From Saprospiraceae bacterium (GTDB lineage: Bacteria > Bacteroidota > Bacteroidia > Chitinophagales > Saprospiraceae), in NCBI GenBank assembly GCA_028279185.1, contig JANQSS010000004.1, positions 96,499-160,498 of the forward strand: a stretch of DNA of 64,000 nt. Direction: 5' to 3'. The first letter of the stretch is position 1; the number at the start of each line of letters is the position of its first letter. Position numbers and translations under genes: made by a program. Below, one piece after another: positions 1 through 8,325 of this stretch. Below the pieces are notes generated by a model that had not been told where the DNA came from, made no database searches, and saw nothing but the letters and a program-made list of their open reading frames with translations.

Positions 1-698
1 GTGCAAATGGTACGAGTCGTCTTTTCGGCAACAATACCTTTTGAATGAAAAACATCAGATATGGCCGATGTAGGACAAGCCTGAGCGCATGCTCCGCAAC
101 TCACACAGTCAGATTCCATAAAGGATTGATCAAAACCTTTTATAATATGACTATCGAATCCGCGACCCGCCATGTTTAGAACAAATTCACCCTGAACTTC
201 GTCGCAGGCTCGCACACATCTGTAGCAATTAATACATTTAGATAAATCGGATGTCATGTAAGGATGTGACAAATCTTTTTCTCGGTCGAGATGATTGGCT
301 CCCTCGGGATAGCGCACTTCTGTTATACCCACTCGCGCGGCAACATCTTGGAGCTCACAATTACCGTTGACCTCACATGTTAGACAGTCAAGCGGATGAT
401 CAGTAAGAACAAGTTCAATAATATTTTTTCGTAAAGCGCGAATTTCTGAAGAATTTGGATAAATATATTGGCCAGGCGCAACTGGTGCGTGGCAAGACGC
501 CATCGTTTTTCGTCGACCTTCGACCTCTAGTGCTACATCAACGCTGCAAACGCGACATGAACCAAAGGGCTCCAGATTAGGCGCATCACATAATGTAGGG
601 ACCACTTGATTTCCTTGATGCCGACGAATAAATGACAATATTGTTTCACCTGCTTCAATCTCGAAAGGTTGATTATTTATATAAGCAATGTTGCTCAT
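1..698 (-). CDS. fdhA: NAD-dependent formate dehydrogenase, catalytic (alpha) subunit, N-terminal part, cut by the window edge
   Basis: The frame is open from an ATG at 698 to base 1, giving 232 residues of a longer protein. A [2Fe-2S] ferredoxin domain has Cys37, Cys48, Cys51 and Cys69. A His-Cys [4Fe-4S] site follows (His101, Cys105, Cys108, Cys114), then two bacterial ferredoxin clusters (Cys155/158/161/165 and Cys198/201/204/208). The visible end, RTIC, matches the first cysteine of the CxxCGVGC-type cluster that opens the molybdopterin domain of formate dehydrogenases; this favours FdhA over NuoG or the short hydrogenase subunit HoxU. It lies 30 bases downstream of the diaphorase gene on the same strand, so the two form one operon passing formate electrons to NAD+. 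The molybdenum/tungsten-binding residue lies outside the window, so substrate identity is inferred. Confidence 0.85.
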   Translation of the reverse strand, partial: MSNIAYINNQPFEIEAGETILSFIRRHQGNQVVPTLCDAPNLEPFGSCRVCSVDVALEVEGRRKTMASCHAPVAPGQYIYPNSSEIRALRKNIIELVLTDHPLDCLTCEVNGNCELQDVAARVGITEVRYPEGANHLDREKDLSHPYMTSDLSKCINCYRCVRACDEVQGEFVLNMAGRGFDSHIIKGFDQSFMESDCVSCGACAQACPTSAISDVFHSKGIVAEKTTRTIC

Positions 699-728
699 TA
701 CGTTAGTATTTTAATTTTGCCGAAGCAA

Positions 729-2378
729 TTAATTTTCAAAATATGGACTTAATTCATCTGAAAAATATTCAAGGGCATTACGTGCGGGTAAGGGTATTCC
801 ACCTCCGTGCGCGCATAGTGATCCCGCCTCAAGTGTAGTCAGTAAATCTGCAAATAGATTTTTGGGTATTCTGTATTTTTCATTTTGCACTTTAGAGAGC
901 ATTTCGTGCGCACGAGTTGTTCCCAGTCTACAGGGAAAACATTTTCCGCAGCTTTCGTAAGCCGCAAAATCAAATAAATGTTCGAGGTATTTTATTATTG
1001 GAAAGGTTTCTGGAATAGAAATAACGGAAGCATGTCCTAGTAAAAAACCTTTATTTGAAAACGACTCAAAGTCAACCGTTAGCGATTCAATTTTATGGAC
1101 AGGTACTAATCCACCAAGTGGTCCTCCGATGTGCAAAGCTTTAACTTGTTCCTTAAATCCTTTTCCCATTTCATATATTACTTCGGATAATGGAGTGCCC
1201 ATTTTAACCTCATAAATTCCAGGGCGATTAAAATAACTGTCCAAACAAATCAGTTTTGTGCCTGATGATTTTTCAGTGCCAATGGAAGCATAGTGATCGC
1301 CTCCTTGCGTAACCACTGAATAAAGTGCCGCGAGTGTTTCGACATTATTGACGACTGTAGGTTTGTTGAATAGGCCTTGTTGAGTAGGGTAGGGCGGACG
1401 AACGCGGACTTCCGGTCGCTGACCCTCTATAGAATTGATCAGTGCCGTTTCCTCCCCACAGATGTAAGCACCCTGAGCCGCGATGATTTTTAAGTCGAAC
1501 TGAAAATCTGTACCAGCAATCCCGTCACCTAAGAAATTGTTTTGTCGAATTTCATCGATAGCCGCCTGAACAATAGAAATACTTTCTGGATATTCAGCTC
1601 TGATATAGAGAATACCCCAATTTGCATCCGTCACAAAGCCCGCTACCATCATACCGAACAATACAGAATAGACTTGTTTTTCCATGAGGTATCGGTCTGA
1701 ATAGGCCCCGGGGTCGCCCTCATCAGCATTGCAAATGATGAATTTCGTATCATTATTTGTGTCGCGGCAAGCTGACAGTTTAAATCCAATGGGAAATCCT
1801 GCTCCTCCGCGGCCGCGCAGATTAGAAGCTTTTATTTGCTCGAGAACATCTAATGGGTTTTGGTTGAGCACGGCCAGAACGGAATCTTTAAATTGATCGA
1901 TCGTCACCGCCTCGCCGGTTAAAATCTGCATGTTACCACCAACGTGATAGTCATCTACCCGCGGGCTTCCCTGTTCAACGATAGACGATAAGTTCAGAAT
2001 CGAATCACCTGAATAATTGGATCCATTAACATGAAAAGCACTGTTTTCGTGACAACGTCCCAGACATGTCATGTGTCCAATTTCATCATCACTGAAGTGT
2101 TGTTTGATTCCTAGAAGAACGGCATCTTGTGTACCAGCACATAAGCAGGCGGTTCCGTTGCACACGTAAATCTTCTTACCTTGATTTTCGGGCTTCATGA
2201 AGTCGTAGAAGGAGGCCGTACCATAAGTATTAGCTTTTCCAATTAGAAACTCATCTGCTAAAGCTGCCAAGTCTTCTTGGTTGGGTGTCCCGCTTTCTTT
2301 AGCAGCATGACCCATTTTTTCAAAGAGATTGTCGACAACTCCTCCTCTTCCGGCTAATTCGCTTAAGTTTTTTGACAT
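729..2378 (-). CDS. fdhB: NuoE-NuoF fusion, diaphorase (beta) subunit of formate dehydrogenase
   Basis: This 549-residue protein joins a NuoE-like thioredoxin-fold [2Fe-2S] domain to a NuoF-like NADH-binding subunit. In the first part Cys73, Cys78, Cys105 and Cys109 fit the C-x4-C...C-x3-C pattern. In the second, the glycine-rich GRGGAGFP (about residue 188) and the CNADEGDPGAY segment (216-226) form the NADH/FMN site. Cys477, Cys480, Cys483 and Cys522 bind the [4Fe-4S] cluster. In this family it transfers electrons between NAD(H) and the iron-sulfur chain of the catalytic subunit, which here is the next gene downstream. Hydrogenase HoxF has the same fusion, so the assignment to formate rests on the neighbouring subunit. 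Many FDHs keep a separate FdsG; here that role is fused in. Confidence 0.88.
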   Translation of the reverse strand: MSKNLSELAGRGGVVDNLFEKMGHAAKESGTPNQEDLAALADEFLIGKANTYGTASFYDFMKPENQGKKIYVCNGTACLCAGTQDAVLLGIKQHFSDDEIGHMTCLGRCHENSAFHVNGSNYSGDSILNLSSIVEQGSPRVDDYHVGGNMQILTGEAVTIDQFKDSVLAVLNQNPLDVLEQIKASNLRGRGGAGFPIGFKLSACRDTNNDTKFIICNADEGDPGAYSDRYLMEKQVYSVLFGMMVAGFVTDANWGILYIRAEYPESISIVQAAIDEIRQNNFLGDGIAGTDFQFDLKIIAAQGAYICGEETALINSIEGQRPEVRVRPPYPTQQGLFNKPTVVNNVETLAALYSVVTQGGDHYASIGTEKSSGTKLICLDSYFNRPGIYEVKMGTPLSEVIYEMGKGFKEQVKALHIGGPLGGLVPVHKIESLTVDFESFSNKGFLLGHASVISIPETFPIIKYLEHLFDFAAYESCGKCFPCRLGTTRAHEMLSKVQNEKYRIPKNLFADLLTTLEAGSLCAHGGGIPLPARNALEYFSDELSPYFEN

Positions 2379-2585
2379 TGAATAGTATTTGTTAGAACAC
2401 GTAAAATGTTGTATAAAACATTGGCCGTCGGCACATCAGCAAAATTTCTTGTTGAAGCGCGCAATCTAAGTTATGCAGAATTTGGAAAATGGTAATGGAC
2501 ATTGTTCAGAATGATTGAACAAGTCTTTGAAGAATGTTTGGCTGCTGAGGCTAGGAATTGTATCTTTGCCGTCCGTTTTAAACAT

Positions 2586-2658
<73 letters not shown>

Positions 2659-2666
2659 CAAAAGGG

Positions 2667-2694
2667 AAGCCCGGTTGAACAACCGGGCTTTTTT
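2667..2694 (+). terminator. intrinsic terminator of the tRNA-fMet transcript
   Basis: A perfect 10-bp stem (AAGCCCGGTT / AACCGGGCTT) with a GAAC loop is followed by a T run, directly downstream of the tRNA. Confidence 0.92.
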
Positions 2695-2743
2695 AATTTT
2701 GCGAATCTCAGTTCCACCGTTAATCTTGCTAGCCGCCATTGTC

Positions 2744-2773
2744 TTGTATACATTCATGCTCCCCGTATATTTG
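2744..2773 (+). promoter_or_regulatory. Bacteroidetes-type promoter of the O-antigen-ligase-like gene
   Basis: A TTG at 2744-2746 and a perfect TAnnTTTG element (TATATTTG, 2766-2773) are 19 bases apart, matching the -33/-7 promoter of Bacteroidota. The ATG of the next gene begins 6 bases after the -7 box, so the message is predicted to be leaderless. Confidence 0.65.
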
Positions 2774-2778
2774 CGACA

Positions 2779-4053
2779 ATGTCAAAAGCCATAAATCAAA
2801 TCCGAGCATTTGTCCTTCACCCGAATTTTTTATACCTCGGATTTGCGCTTGTCGTTATTGGTTTGTATTACTCGCGAGCCTTCGTTTCGATATTTGATGT
2901 TAGTGTCTTCACGCTTGGAATATTGAACTTAGTCAATAGGTCCTCTTGGAAAGAAGCGATTTGGAATAGGCACACAATTCCATTTATCCTCATTTTTTTA
3001 CTCTATCTTTTTTCCGCGTTTATGAGCGAGGATAAAACAACTGCACTCCTAAGACTTAAAACTAATAATTATTTTTTGCTTATTCCGCTGGGCATTTCGA
3101 TGCTTCAGCCAATGACCAAGTCATTTATTCGAAATATATTTTTTGGATTCATTGTGGTTTCTGTATTGAGTGCGGTGTTTGTTTTAATCCAATATATATT
3201 GAATTTCTCCACATATTCAGAAGCCTATAAAACAGGTAAAACTATTGCGACGCCATTGCTTCATATTCGATATAGTTTTTTCATATGTATGGCGCTGGTC
3301 CTAAGTATAGGGCTGCTTTTTGAGCGCAAGGAATTGCGACCAATTGCACGAAAATCGCTGCCATACTTGAGTGCTTTTCTCTTTGTGTTTTTACATGTAT
3401 TAGCTGTTCGCACCGGTATTTTGGCATTCTACGTAGCACTTTTTTTCTTCTTTATTTTGAAAGGTCAGGCCTATTTCAAAAGGACTCAAATGGCCGGCCT
3501 AGCCCTTGCTCTGTTGGTTTTACTTGTTCTGGCCGTGCGGTTTGTGCCTTCATTGAAGAATAAATGGCAATACATGCGCCATGACATTAAGATGTATATG
3601 AATGATACGGGGCATTACTTGTATTCTGATAATTTGCGATTAATTTCCATTTCGAATGGGTTGTATTTAATCGAACAAAACCCAATGCTTGGAGTTGGAA
3701 TTGGTGATTTGGATATAGAAGTGCAGAAAATTTATAAGAGTTTTTATCCTGACATTCCTCCGGAGTTGCAATTTCCTCCAGTAACACAATTTATCTATTC
3801 GACAACTGTATTTGGCTTAGTCGGGGGAATCCTATTTTTTATTTTTATTTTTTATCCACTGACGTACAAGGATCAACGAAAAAACAATTTGGTCATCTTA
3901 ATTTATGGGGCGACGTTAGGCAGTTTTATTGGAGATTATAGTATCGAACTACAGTTGGGCAAAGTATGTTTTACGACATTTGCTTCTTTGGCGCTGTGGT
4001 ATTGCACCAGTCATCAAGTAGGAAAAACAGAGTCAAAGACGGCAGCGGCGTAA
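2779..4053 (+). CDS. O-antigen ligase / polymerase family membrane protein
   Basis: The 424-residue protein has about ten hydrophobic membrane segments, with a long soluble loop around residues 265-325. The loop region carries the RTGILAFY segment before it and the NPMLGVGIGD motif, both typical of the Wzy/WaaL (Wzy_C) fold. Such enzymes ligate or polymerise undecaprenyl-linked glycans in the inner membrane. Which of the two activities applies cannot be read from the sequence. The stop codon directly abuts the stop of the convergent glycosyltransferase gene, with no base between, which suggests a shared role in surface glycan synthesis. Its promoter sits 6 bases before the start codon. Confidence 0.78.
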   Translation: MSKAINQIRAFVLHPNFLYLGFALVVIGLYYSRAFVSIFDVSVFTLGILNLVNRSSWKEAIWNRHTIPFILIFLLYLFSAFMSEDKTTALLRLKTNNYFLLIPLGISMLQPMTKSFIRNIFFGFIVVSVLSAVFVLIQYILNFSTYSEAYKTGKTIATPLLHIRYSFFICMALVLSIGLLFERKELRPIARKSLPYLSAFLFVFLHVLAVRTGILAFYVALFFFFILKGQAYFKRTQMAGLALALLVLLVLAVRFVPSLKNKWQYMRHDIKMYMNDTGHYLYSDNLRLISISNGLYLIEQNPMLGVGIGDLDIEVQKIYKSFYPDIPPELQFPPVTQFIYSTTVFGLVGGILFFIFIFYPLTYKDQRKNNLVILIYGATLGSFIGDYSIELQLGKVCFTTFASLALWYCTSHQVGKTESKTAAA

Positions 4054-4875
4054 CTATTTCTTGTAGACACAATGCTGATCTACTCCTTTCACGCATCGCA
4101 TTCTCACTTCCTTTAGTGCAGTTAACATAATGGTATCGTTTGCGCTAATTCTATTTCGAGATTCGGACACATGATGTTGGTGATATTGAATTGCTCCGAA
4201 TTTAATTCTCCTTTTTACCAGACCATTATGAATAAATCGGATACAAAGTTCAGAGTCTTCACGACCCCAGCCGACGATTTCTTCATTGTATCCATTTGCA
4301 ATGTGAAAATCTTTTTTCCAAAAACTCATATTACAGCCGCGTACTTGGTCAATCATACGCCCCGGGTTGGTTGTTGGGGCTAAAAATAATTTTGACAATA
4401 TAGGGAGTCGAATAGCATTGATCCGGTTTTTGATACCTGGACTACACGCGTTAAACGAGACATTCCCATTTTGCTGAGCCTGAGCTGTCGTGTTTGCGTT
4501 TAACAGGACACGTGATCCAATTAAAAATTGACTTTCAGCTGCCAAACGAAGGTGGTCTTCGATGAAACTTGGATGCAAAATGACGTCTCCGTCAATTTGA
4601 ATAATGTAATCTGAATGGCACTGACAAATAGCTTTATTCCGAATGGTACTGAGTCGAAAACCTTCGTCAGCCTGCCAGACATGAAGGAGTGGGACGGAGA
4701 ATTTGCTTCGCATCGTATCGATCAAATGGCGCGTTTCTGAGGTTGATCCGTCATCTGCAACAATTATTTCGTCTGGCATCACACGCAGCCGACAAATGCT
4801 TAAAAGGACAAGCTTCAGCGCAGCCGGCCAATTGTAAGTCGAAATTATTAATGATACAGATGGATATGGTTGCAT
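4054..4875 (-). CDS. family 2 glycosyltransferase
   Basis: This 273-residue GT-A enzyme opens with VSLIISTYNWP and has the nucleotide-binding VADDGS motif near residue 40. A DGD metal-binding motif follows (IQIDGDVILH). The C-terminal GWGREDSEL motif marks the galactosyltransferase/chondroitin-synthase-like subgroup (Glyco_transf_7C). It should transfer a sugar from a nucleotide-sugar donor in the cytoplasm, probably to a lipid-linked surface glycan. No membrane segment is seen. It converges head-on with the O-antigen-ligase-like gene. Donor and acceptor cannot be told from the sequence. Confidence 0.85.
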   Translation of the reverse strand: MQPYPSVSLIISTYNWPAALKLVLLSICRLRVMPDEIIVADDGSTSETRHLIDTMRSKFSVPLLHVWQADEGFRLSTIRNKAICQCHSDYIIQIDGDVILHPSFIEDHLRLAAESQFLIGSRVLLNANTTAQAQQNGNVSFNACSPGIKNRINAIRLPILSKLFLAPTTNPGRMIDQVRGCNMSFWKKDFHIANGYNEEIVGWGREDSELCIRFIHNGLVKRRIKFGAIQYHQHHVSESRNRISANDTIMLTALKEVRMRCVKGVDQHCVYKK

Positions 4876-5001
4876 ATCGTTTTATAATGTAAAAGTACCC
4901 AGATTTTAAGAGCAAGAGCTATTTGAAATCATTTTGTTTGCAACCTTATCTTTATCGCGCAAAAGCGCAATAATGGGAATAGAAAAACGTACAGTACAAA
5001 G

Positions 5002-5568
5002 ATGAAGCGAAAATTTATTATTGGTCTAATGGCGTTGGCCATGATAGCGTTCATTTTGCCGTCAATTCTGCCGCCTCAAATTACTACGTCAAAAAAAGCA
5101 AAAGAAGAGCCAGCCTATAAGCGTCCCGAATCAACTCCGACTTCATATGCCAAGGATGATGATGACATATCCTTTAAGCTCGAAGGAAATTTGACTTTCA
5201 ATTCAGATGAAGAAGAAATTGTAGCGATTCAAATTGAAATCGCTGACAATCCAGAGAGACGTCAACGAGGTCTTATGTATAGAACATCTATGAAAGCGAA
5301 TAGAGGTATGCTTTTTGTTTTCGAAAATCCTTCACCCCAAAGTTTTTGGATGGAAAATACCTATATCCCCTTGGATATCATTTTTATAGATGTAGAAGGG
5401 AAAATACTACAGATCTCTTCAAATGTTCCAGCGACAAAAGATATTTCCGGTGAACCAGCCCGTGTTGCTTGTGCCGGACCCGTAAAGTATGTTTTGGAAG
5501 TTAATGGTGGGTTTTCGAATGCTTATGATATACACCCGGGGGATAACATAAAATGGGATCGAAAATAA
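5002..5568 (+). CDS. DUF192 family exported protein
   Basis: An N-terminal signal/anchor helix covers residues 5-25 (IIGLMALAMIAFILPSIL). A charged linker leads into a DUF192 domain from about residue 70. The domain is recognised by the run RQRGLMYR, then GMLFVFE, FWMENTYIPLDIIFID and a closing YVLEVNGG. DUF192 proteins are small periplasmic or extracytoplasmic beta-rich proteins of unknown biochemical role. The gene stands alone between a minus-strand glycosyltransferase and a minus-strand hsp20 operon, and its stop codon overlaps the terminator of the latter. Confidence 0.85.
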   Translation: MKRKFIIGLMALAMIAFILPSILPPQITTSKKAKEEPAYKRPESTPTSYAKDDDDISFKLEGNLTFNSDEEEIVAIQIEIADNPERRQRGLMYRTSMKANRGMLFVFENPSPQSFWMENTYIPLDIIFIDVEGKILQISSNVPATKDISGEPARVACAGPVKYVLEVNGGFSNAYDIHPGDNIKWDRK

Positions 5569-5598
5569 AAAGGGCATCAGCATCGCTTCTGCCCTTTG
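5566..5598 (-). terminator. intrinsic terminator of the hsp20 operon
   Basis: The 8-bp stem AAAGGGCA (5569-5576) / TGCCCTTT (5590-5597) is followed, read on the minus strand, by a T-rich tract. It ends the minus-strand hsp20 transcript. On the plus strand no T run follows, so termination of the DUF192 gene there would be weak. Confidence 0.75.
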
Positions 5599-5635
5599 AA
5601 AACATGAATCCCAATACTTACCTCTTTCCTGTTGA

Positions 5636-6076
5636 TTAATTTATATCAATTGTACGCGACCATGTATTCTCATCGGTGTTAATTTTTGGTAATGCAATAC
5701 GCAAAACACCATTTTCGTAAGTTGCTGAAATAGCTGCTGTATCAACATCTTTTGGGATATGAAATGATTTCGAAAAAGATGCATTTCGATATTCTCTGCG
5801 GATGAAGTTTTCGGAATCGCCCGATTCATCTTTTATGGCTACAGAAACATTTAATTCACTTTGTTCGACGTCCAAATTAAAGTCGGACTTATTCAAACCG
5901 GGAGCGGCCAATTCGATGATATAGTCTTTTTCATTTTTCACAATATTGACGCGCGGAGATGTTGTTGCTAACCCTTCTCCTAATATCGTTGAAAGTCCAC
6001 CCTGAAGTAATTCGTCAAAGACGGAAGCCACGGGTCGTAGTTCATCAAATAGGGGATTTAAATTTATTTTATGCAT
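5636..6076 (-). CDS. small heat-shock protein, Hsp20/alpha-crystallin family
   Basis: The 146-residue protein contains an alpha-crystallin domain over roughly residues 40-138. It has the RVNIVKNEKDYIIELAAPGL start of the fold, the conserved A-x-x-x-n-GVL signature (YENGVLRIALPK) and a C-terminal RTIDI segment that acts as the I-x-I oligomerisation motif. These ATP-independent chaperones hold unfolding proteins in the cytoplasm. It is the second gene of a two-gene operon, 18 bases after its paralogue, and the pair ends at a strong hairpin. Confidence 0.93.
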   Translation of the reverse strand: MHKINLNPLFDELRPVASVFDELLQGGLSTILGEGLATTSPRVNIVKNEKDYIIELAAPGLNKSDFNLDVEQSELNVSVAIKDESGDSENFIRREYRNASFSKSFHIPKDVDTAAISATYENGVLRIALPKINTDENTWSRTIDIN

Positions 6077-6094
6077 AATTCTGGTTTATTTAAT

Positions 6095-6472
6095 TTACTG
6101 AATAGAAATTGTGCGAGGCTTTGCATTATCGCTCAGCGGTAGTGAAATAGTCAAAACTCCTGCATCAAATGAAGCATGTACTTTGCTCACGTCGATATCC
6201 TGAGAAAGTTTGAATGTGCGACTAAATCCGTTGAGGTCAAACCCTTTATTAATGAAGTCAAAATTCGAGTTTTCAGAGGCCGTGTGACTAACTGTCAATT
6301 GAAAGCCGTTGACATCGATCGAAATATCTTCTTTAGCCAATCCCGGAATTGCTAGTTGAAGAAGATAGTTATCGGCCTGTTTCACAACATTCACACGAGG
6401 TGTATGCTGATAATACTGTCTCATTCCATGTCGCATGTGCCTTTTTGCCGGAGAACAGGTTGATTGTTTCAT
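6095..6472 (-). CDS. small heat-shock protein, Hsp20 family (shorter paralogue)
   Basis: The 125-residue alpha-crystallin protein has RVNVVKQADNYLLQLAIPGL near residue 26, the FDAGVLTISLPL signature and a terminal RTISIQ carrying an I-x-I motif. The N-terminal arm is short and basic (about 22 residues), compared with about 42 in the neighbour, and this arm usually sets oligomer size and client range. It is the first gene of the operon and diverges from the ECF sigma gene across a 326-base gap. Confidence 0.92.
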   Translation of the reverse strand: MKQSTCSPAKRHMRHGMRQYYQHTPRVNVVKQADNYLLQLAIPGLAKEDISIDVNGFQLTVSHTASENSNFDFINKGFDLNGFSRTFKLSQDIDVSKVHASFDAGVLTISLPLSDNAKPRTISIQ

Positions 6473-6734
6473 ATTAAATCGTCATTTTGTTTATTAAATA
6501 ATCTTGCTTTCACATGATCAATTGCGGCTCCAAACGGAAACGACTGTCAATTATTCAACTTCGAGCCCATTGATGCGCCATAATGACACATTTTGCAACA
6601 AAAGTAAGTGACAAAATGACCGAATAATTAATCGATTGAGAATACGAATGATTTTTTATCCTAATTAGAAGTTCAATGTTGACACACTTCAAAACCGTCG
6701 AAAAACCTGTAAAAAGGGCATGATCAAAAAAAAA

Positions 6735-6748
6735 TTGATGTAGATCAA
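6735..6748. promoter_or_regulatory. Crp/Fnr-type operator candidate within a longer inverted repeat
   Basis: The 14-base core TTGATGTAGATCAA equals the FNR/CRP-family consensus TTGAT-N4-ATCAA. It sits inside a perfect inverted repeat with 11-bp arms (6729-6739 and 6744-6754). Its centre is about 41 bases upstream of the start predicted for the sigma gene promoter, the class II activator position. A weak A/T-only hairpin followed by T's is an alternative reading. The rest of the 326-base gap between hsp20 and the sigma gene (6473-6798) holds only the -7 element and nothing else recognised. Confidence 0.45.
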
Positions 6749-6769
6749 TTTTTTAACATTTCGGGTGGG

Positions 6770-6777
6770 TATATTTC
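6770..6777 (+). promoter_or_regulatory. -7 element for the ECF sigma gene
   Basis: TATATTTC differs by one base from TAnnTTTG and lies 21 bases before the GTG start. No good -33 TTG is seen at 19-21 bases, which would suit an activator-dependent promoter. Confidence 0.4.
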
Positions 6778-6798
6778 GGAGGTTTCAAACACTTATAA

Positions 6799-7401
6799 GT
6801 GAGCAAAGTAATTAATAATGATGCAAGACTGATTCGGGCAATTCGGAATGGCGGGCAAGAGCGATTGAATGCACTTCGATCGATTTTTCAAGATGACGCA
6901 AAACGATTGAAAGTAATCCGATACTTAACCTCTAAAGGTTGCACGCGTGAAGATGCTGAAGATCTGTATCAGGATGCTATCATCATATTTGACCGAAAAG
7001 TTGTTGTGGGTGATTTCATGGAACTTTCGTCTATTGAAAATTACATTTTCGGAATAGCCAAGTTGAATTGGTTCAACAAATTCAGGTCGTATCAAAAGCG
7101 AGAAAGTGAAACCGTAATCGATGAATTTGAGGTGGAGGCTGATGTGTCCTACTATTATGAAAGAAACGAACGTGCTGAAATATTAAAACAAGTTGTCAAT
7201 CTACTCGGAGAAAAGTGCCGGAAACTGCTCATGTTATTTGCACATGGTTATTCAATTGATGCCATAGCCAAAGAGTTGAACTTTGTCAATAAGACGCGCG
7301 CAACTAAAGAAAAGTATAGATGTCTTAATCGGTTGCGTCAGAAAATGCGTCGCAATAGCTCATTAGCAAACTATGTAAAAAGCGAATTGACACCAGAATA
7401 A
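6799..7401 (+). CDS. RNA polymerase sigma factor, ECF/sigma-70 family
   Basis: The 200-residue protein starts at GTG. Region 2 is visible as CTREDAEDLYQDAIIIFDRK followed by IENYIFGIAKLNWFNKFR. Region 4 is a C-terminal helix-turn-helix beginning RAEILKQVVNLLGEKCRKLL, with the recognition helix near SIDAIAKELNF. It directs RNA polymerase to a dedicated promoter set. The next gene begins 3 bases after the stop and encodes a membrane protein of anti-sigma layout, so it should control release of this factor. The regulon is unknown. Confidence 0.85.
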   Translation: MSKVINNDARLIRAIRNGGQERLNALRSIFQDDAKRLKVIRYLTSKGCTREDAEDLYQDAIIIFDRKVVVGDFMELSSIENYIFGIAKLNWFNKFRSYQKRESETVIDEFEVEADVSYYYERNERAEILKQVVNLLGEKCRKLLMLFAHGYSIDAIAKELNFVNKTRATKEKYRCLNRLRQKMRRNSSLANYVKSELTPE

Positions 7402-7404
7402 AAA

Positions 7405-8157
7405 ATGAACTTGGACGAAAATACGATCATAGACCTTGTTGAAGGTAAGTTGGATGCGGAAACTAAAATTCGCGTACAGGAGGCATTAAAACACGATCCC
7501 GATTTGAATCAAATCTATTTGGAGCAGAAATTGATCCACGAGGCACTTGAATTCAATCGCGATCAGGAGCTGAAGGCATTGTTTGCAGACACAAGGTTGG
7601 AACAACATACTTCATCAACACAATTAATCGAGCGGCCCAGACGATTCAGAATGCCGACAGTATTTGCCTGGGCGGCTGCATTGGCTATACTCTTGGTGGC
7701 TACATTCTTAATTACCAGGGGCCCCAGCCAGGCCGAACTTTTCGCCTCCTATTATTCAGAACCATTCCTAGATATTAACCGTAGCAGTCAAAACGAAATA
7801 TTAAGCGAAAATTTTTCCGCTGCATTGGCTCTTTACGCAGAGGAGGCATATGAAGCGGCTGGTAAGGCTTTTTCTAACGTATCAAAAGACGATATTCGGT
7901 ACGAAGAAAGCCAATTGCTATCTATTGATTGCCTTATCAAAGATGATCGCTATTCCGAGGCATTGATAAAAGTCAAGGAGCGCTTGCATGCAAATGATTT
8001 ATCTCCGTCAGGGATTCAATCGCTCGAATGGAATGGACTTTTACTGGCAATTATGACGGGTGATGAAAAACAAGAAGACACCTTTGCAGCTCAAATTGAC
8101 TCAAATCCGAACCACCTGTATCATTTCCGAATGTCTGAACTCAAAAAAGAGAAGTAA
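7405..8157 (+). CDS. anti-sigma-factor-like membrane protein with TPR-like periplasmic part
   Basis: The 250-residue protein starts with a cytoplasmic segment (residues 1-85) whose opening, ENTIIDLVEGKLDAETKIRV, resembles the zinc-less anti-sigma domains of Bacteroidota. One membrane helix spans about 89-106 (VFAWAAALAILLVATFLI). The remaining 140 residues are helical and TPR-like (ALALYAEEAYEAAGKAF, YEESQLLSIDCLI) and would lie in the periplasm. Only 3 bases separate it from the sigma gene, which indicates co-translation. The sigma partnership is inferred from layout; no zinc-binding HxxxCxxC is present. Confidence 0.6.
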   Translation: MNLDENTIIDLVEGKLDAETKIRVQEALKHDPDLNQIYLEQKLIHEALEFNRDQELKALFADTRLEQHTSSTQLIERPRRFRMPTVFAWAAALAILLVATFLITRGPSQAELFASYYSEPFLDINRSSQNEILSENFSAALALYAEEAYEAAGKAFSNVSKDDIRYEESQLLSIDCLIKDDRYSEALIKVKERLHANDLSPSGIQSLEWNGLLLAIMTGDEKQEDTFAAQIDSNPNHLYHFRMSELKKEK

Positions 8158-8325
8158 AAGACCATCCGGAATACAATTTCCATCACATTCTTAATGTTTT
8201 CTTAATGGCAGTTTCAGTGGTGTAAAATAACGTATATTCGCATGTCTTTTTAGACGACAACGTTCGCTGCGTAACACCCTGATTCCTTAAGGTTTATACA
8301 GGTCTTGATTTAAGAAAACAATTAC

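Noticed and set aside
1..2378. Hydrogenase HoxF/HoxU as an alternative to formate dehydrogenase
   Set aside because: The catalytic-subunit fragment carries two full [4Fe-4S] ferredoxin motifs and continues into an RTIC motif as in FdhA, while HoxU ends at about this length without it.
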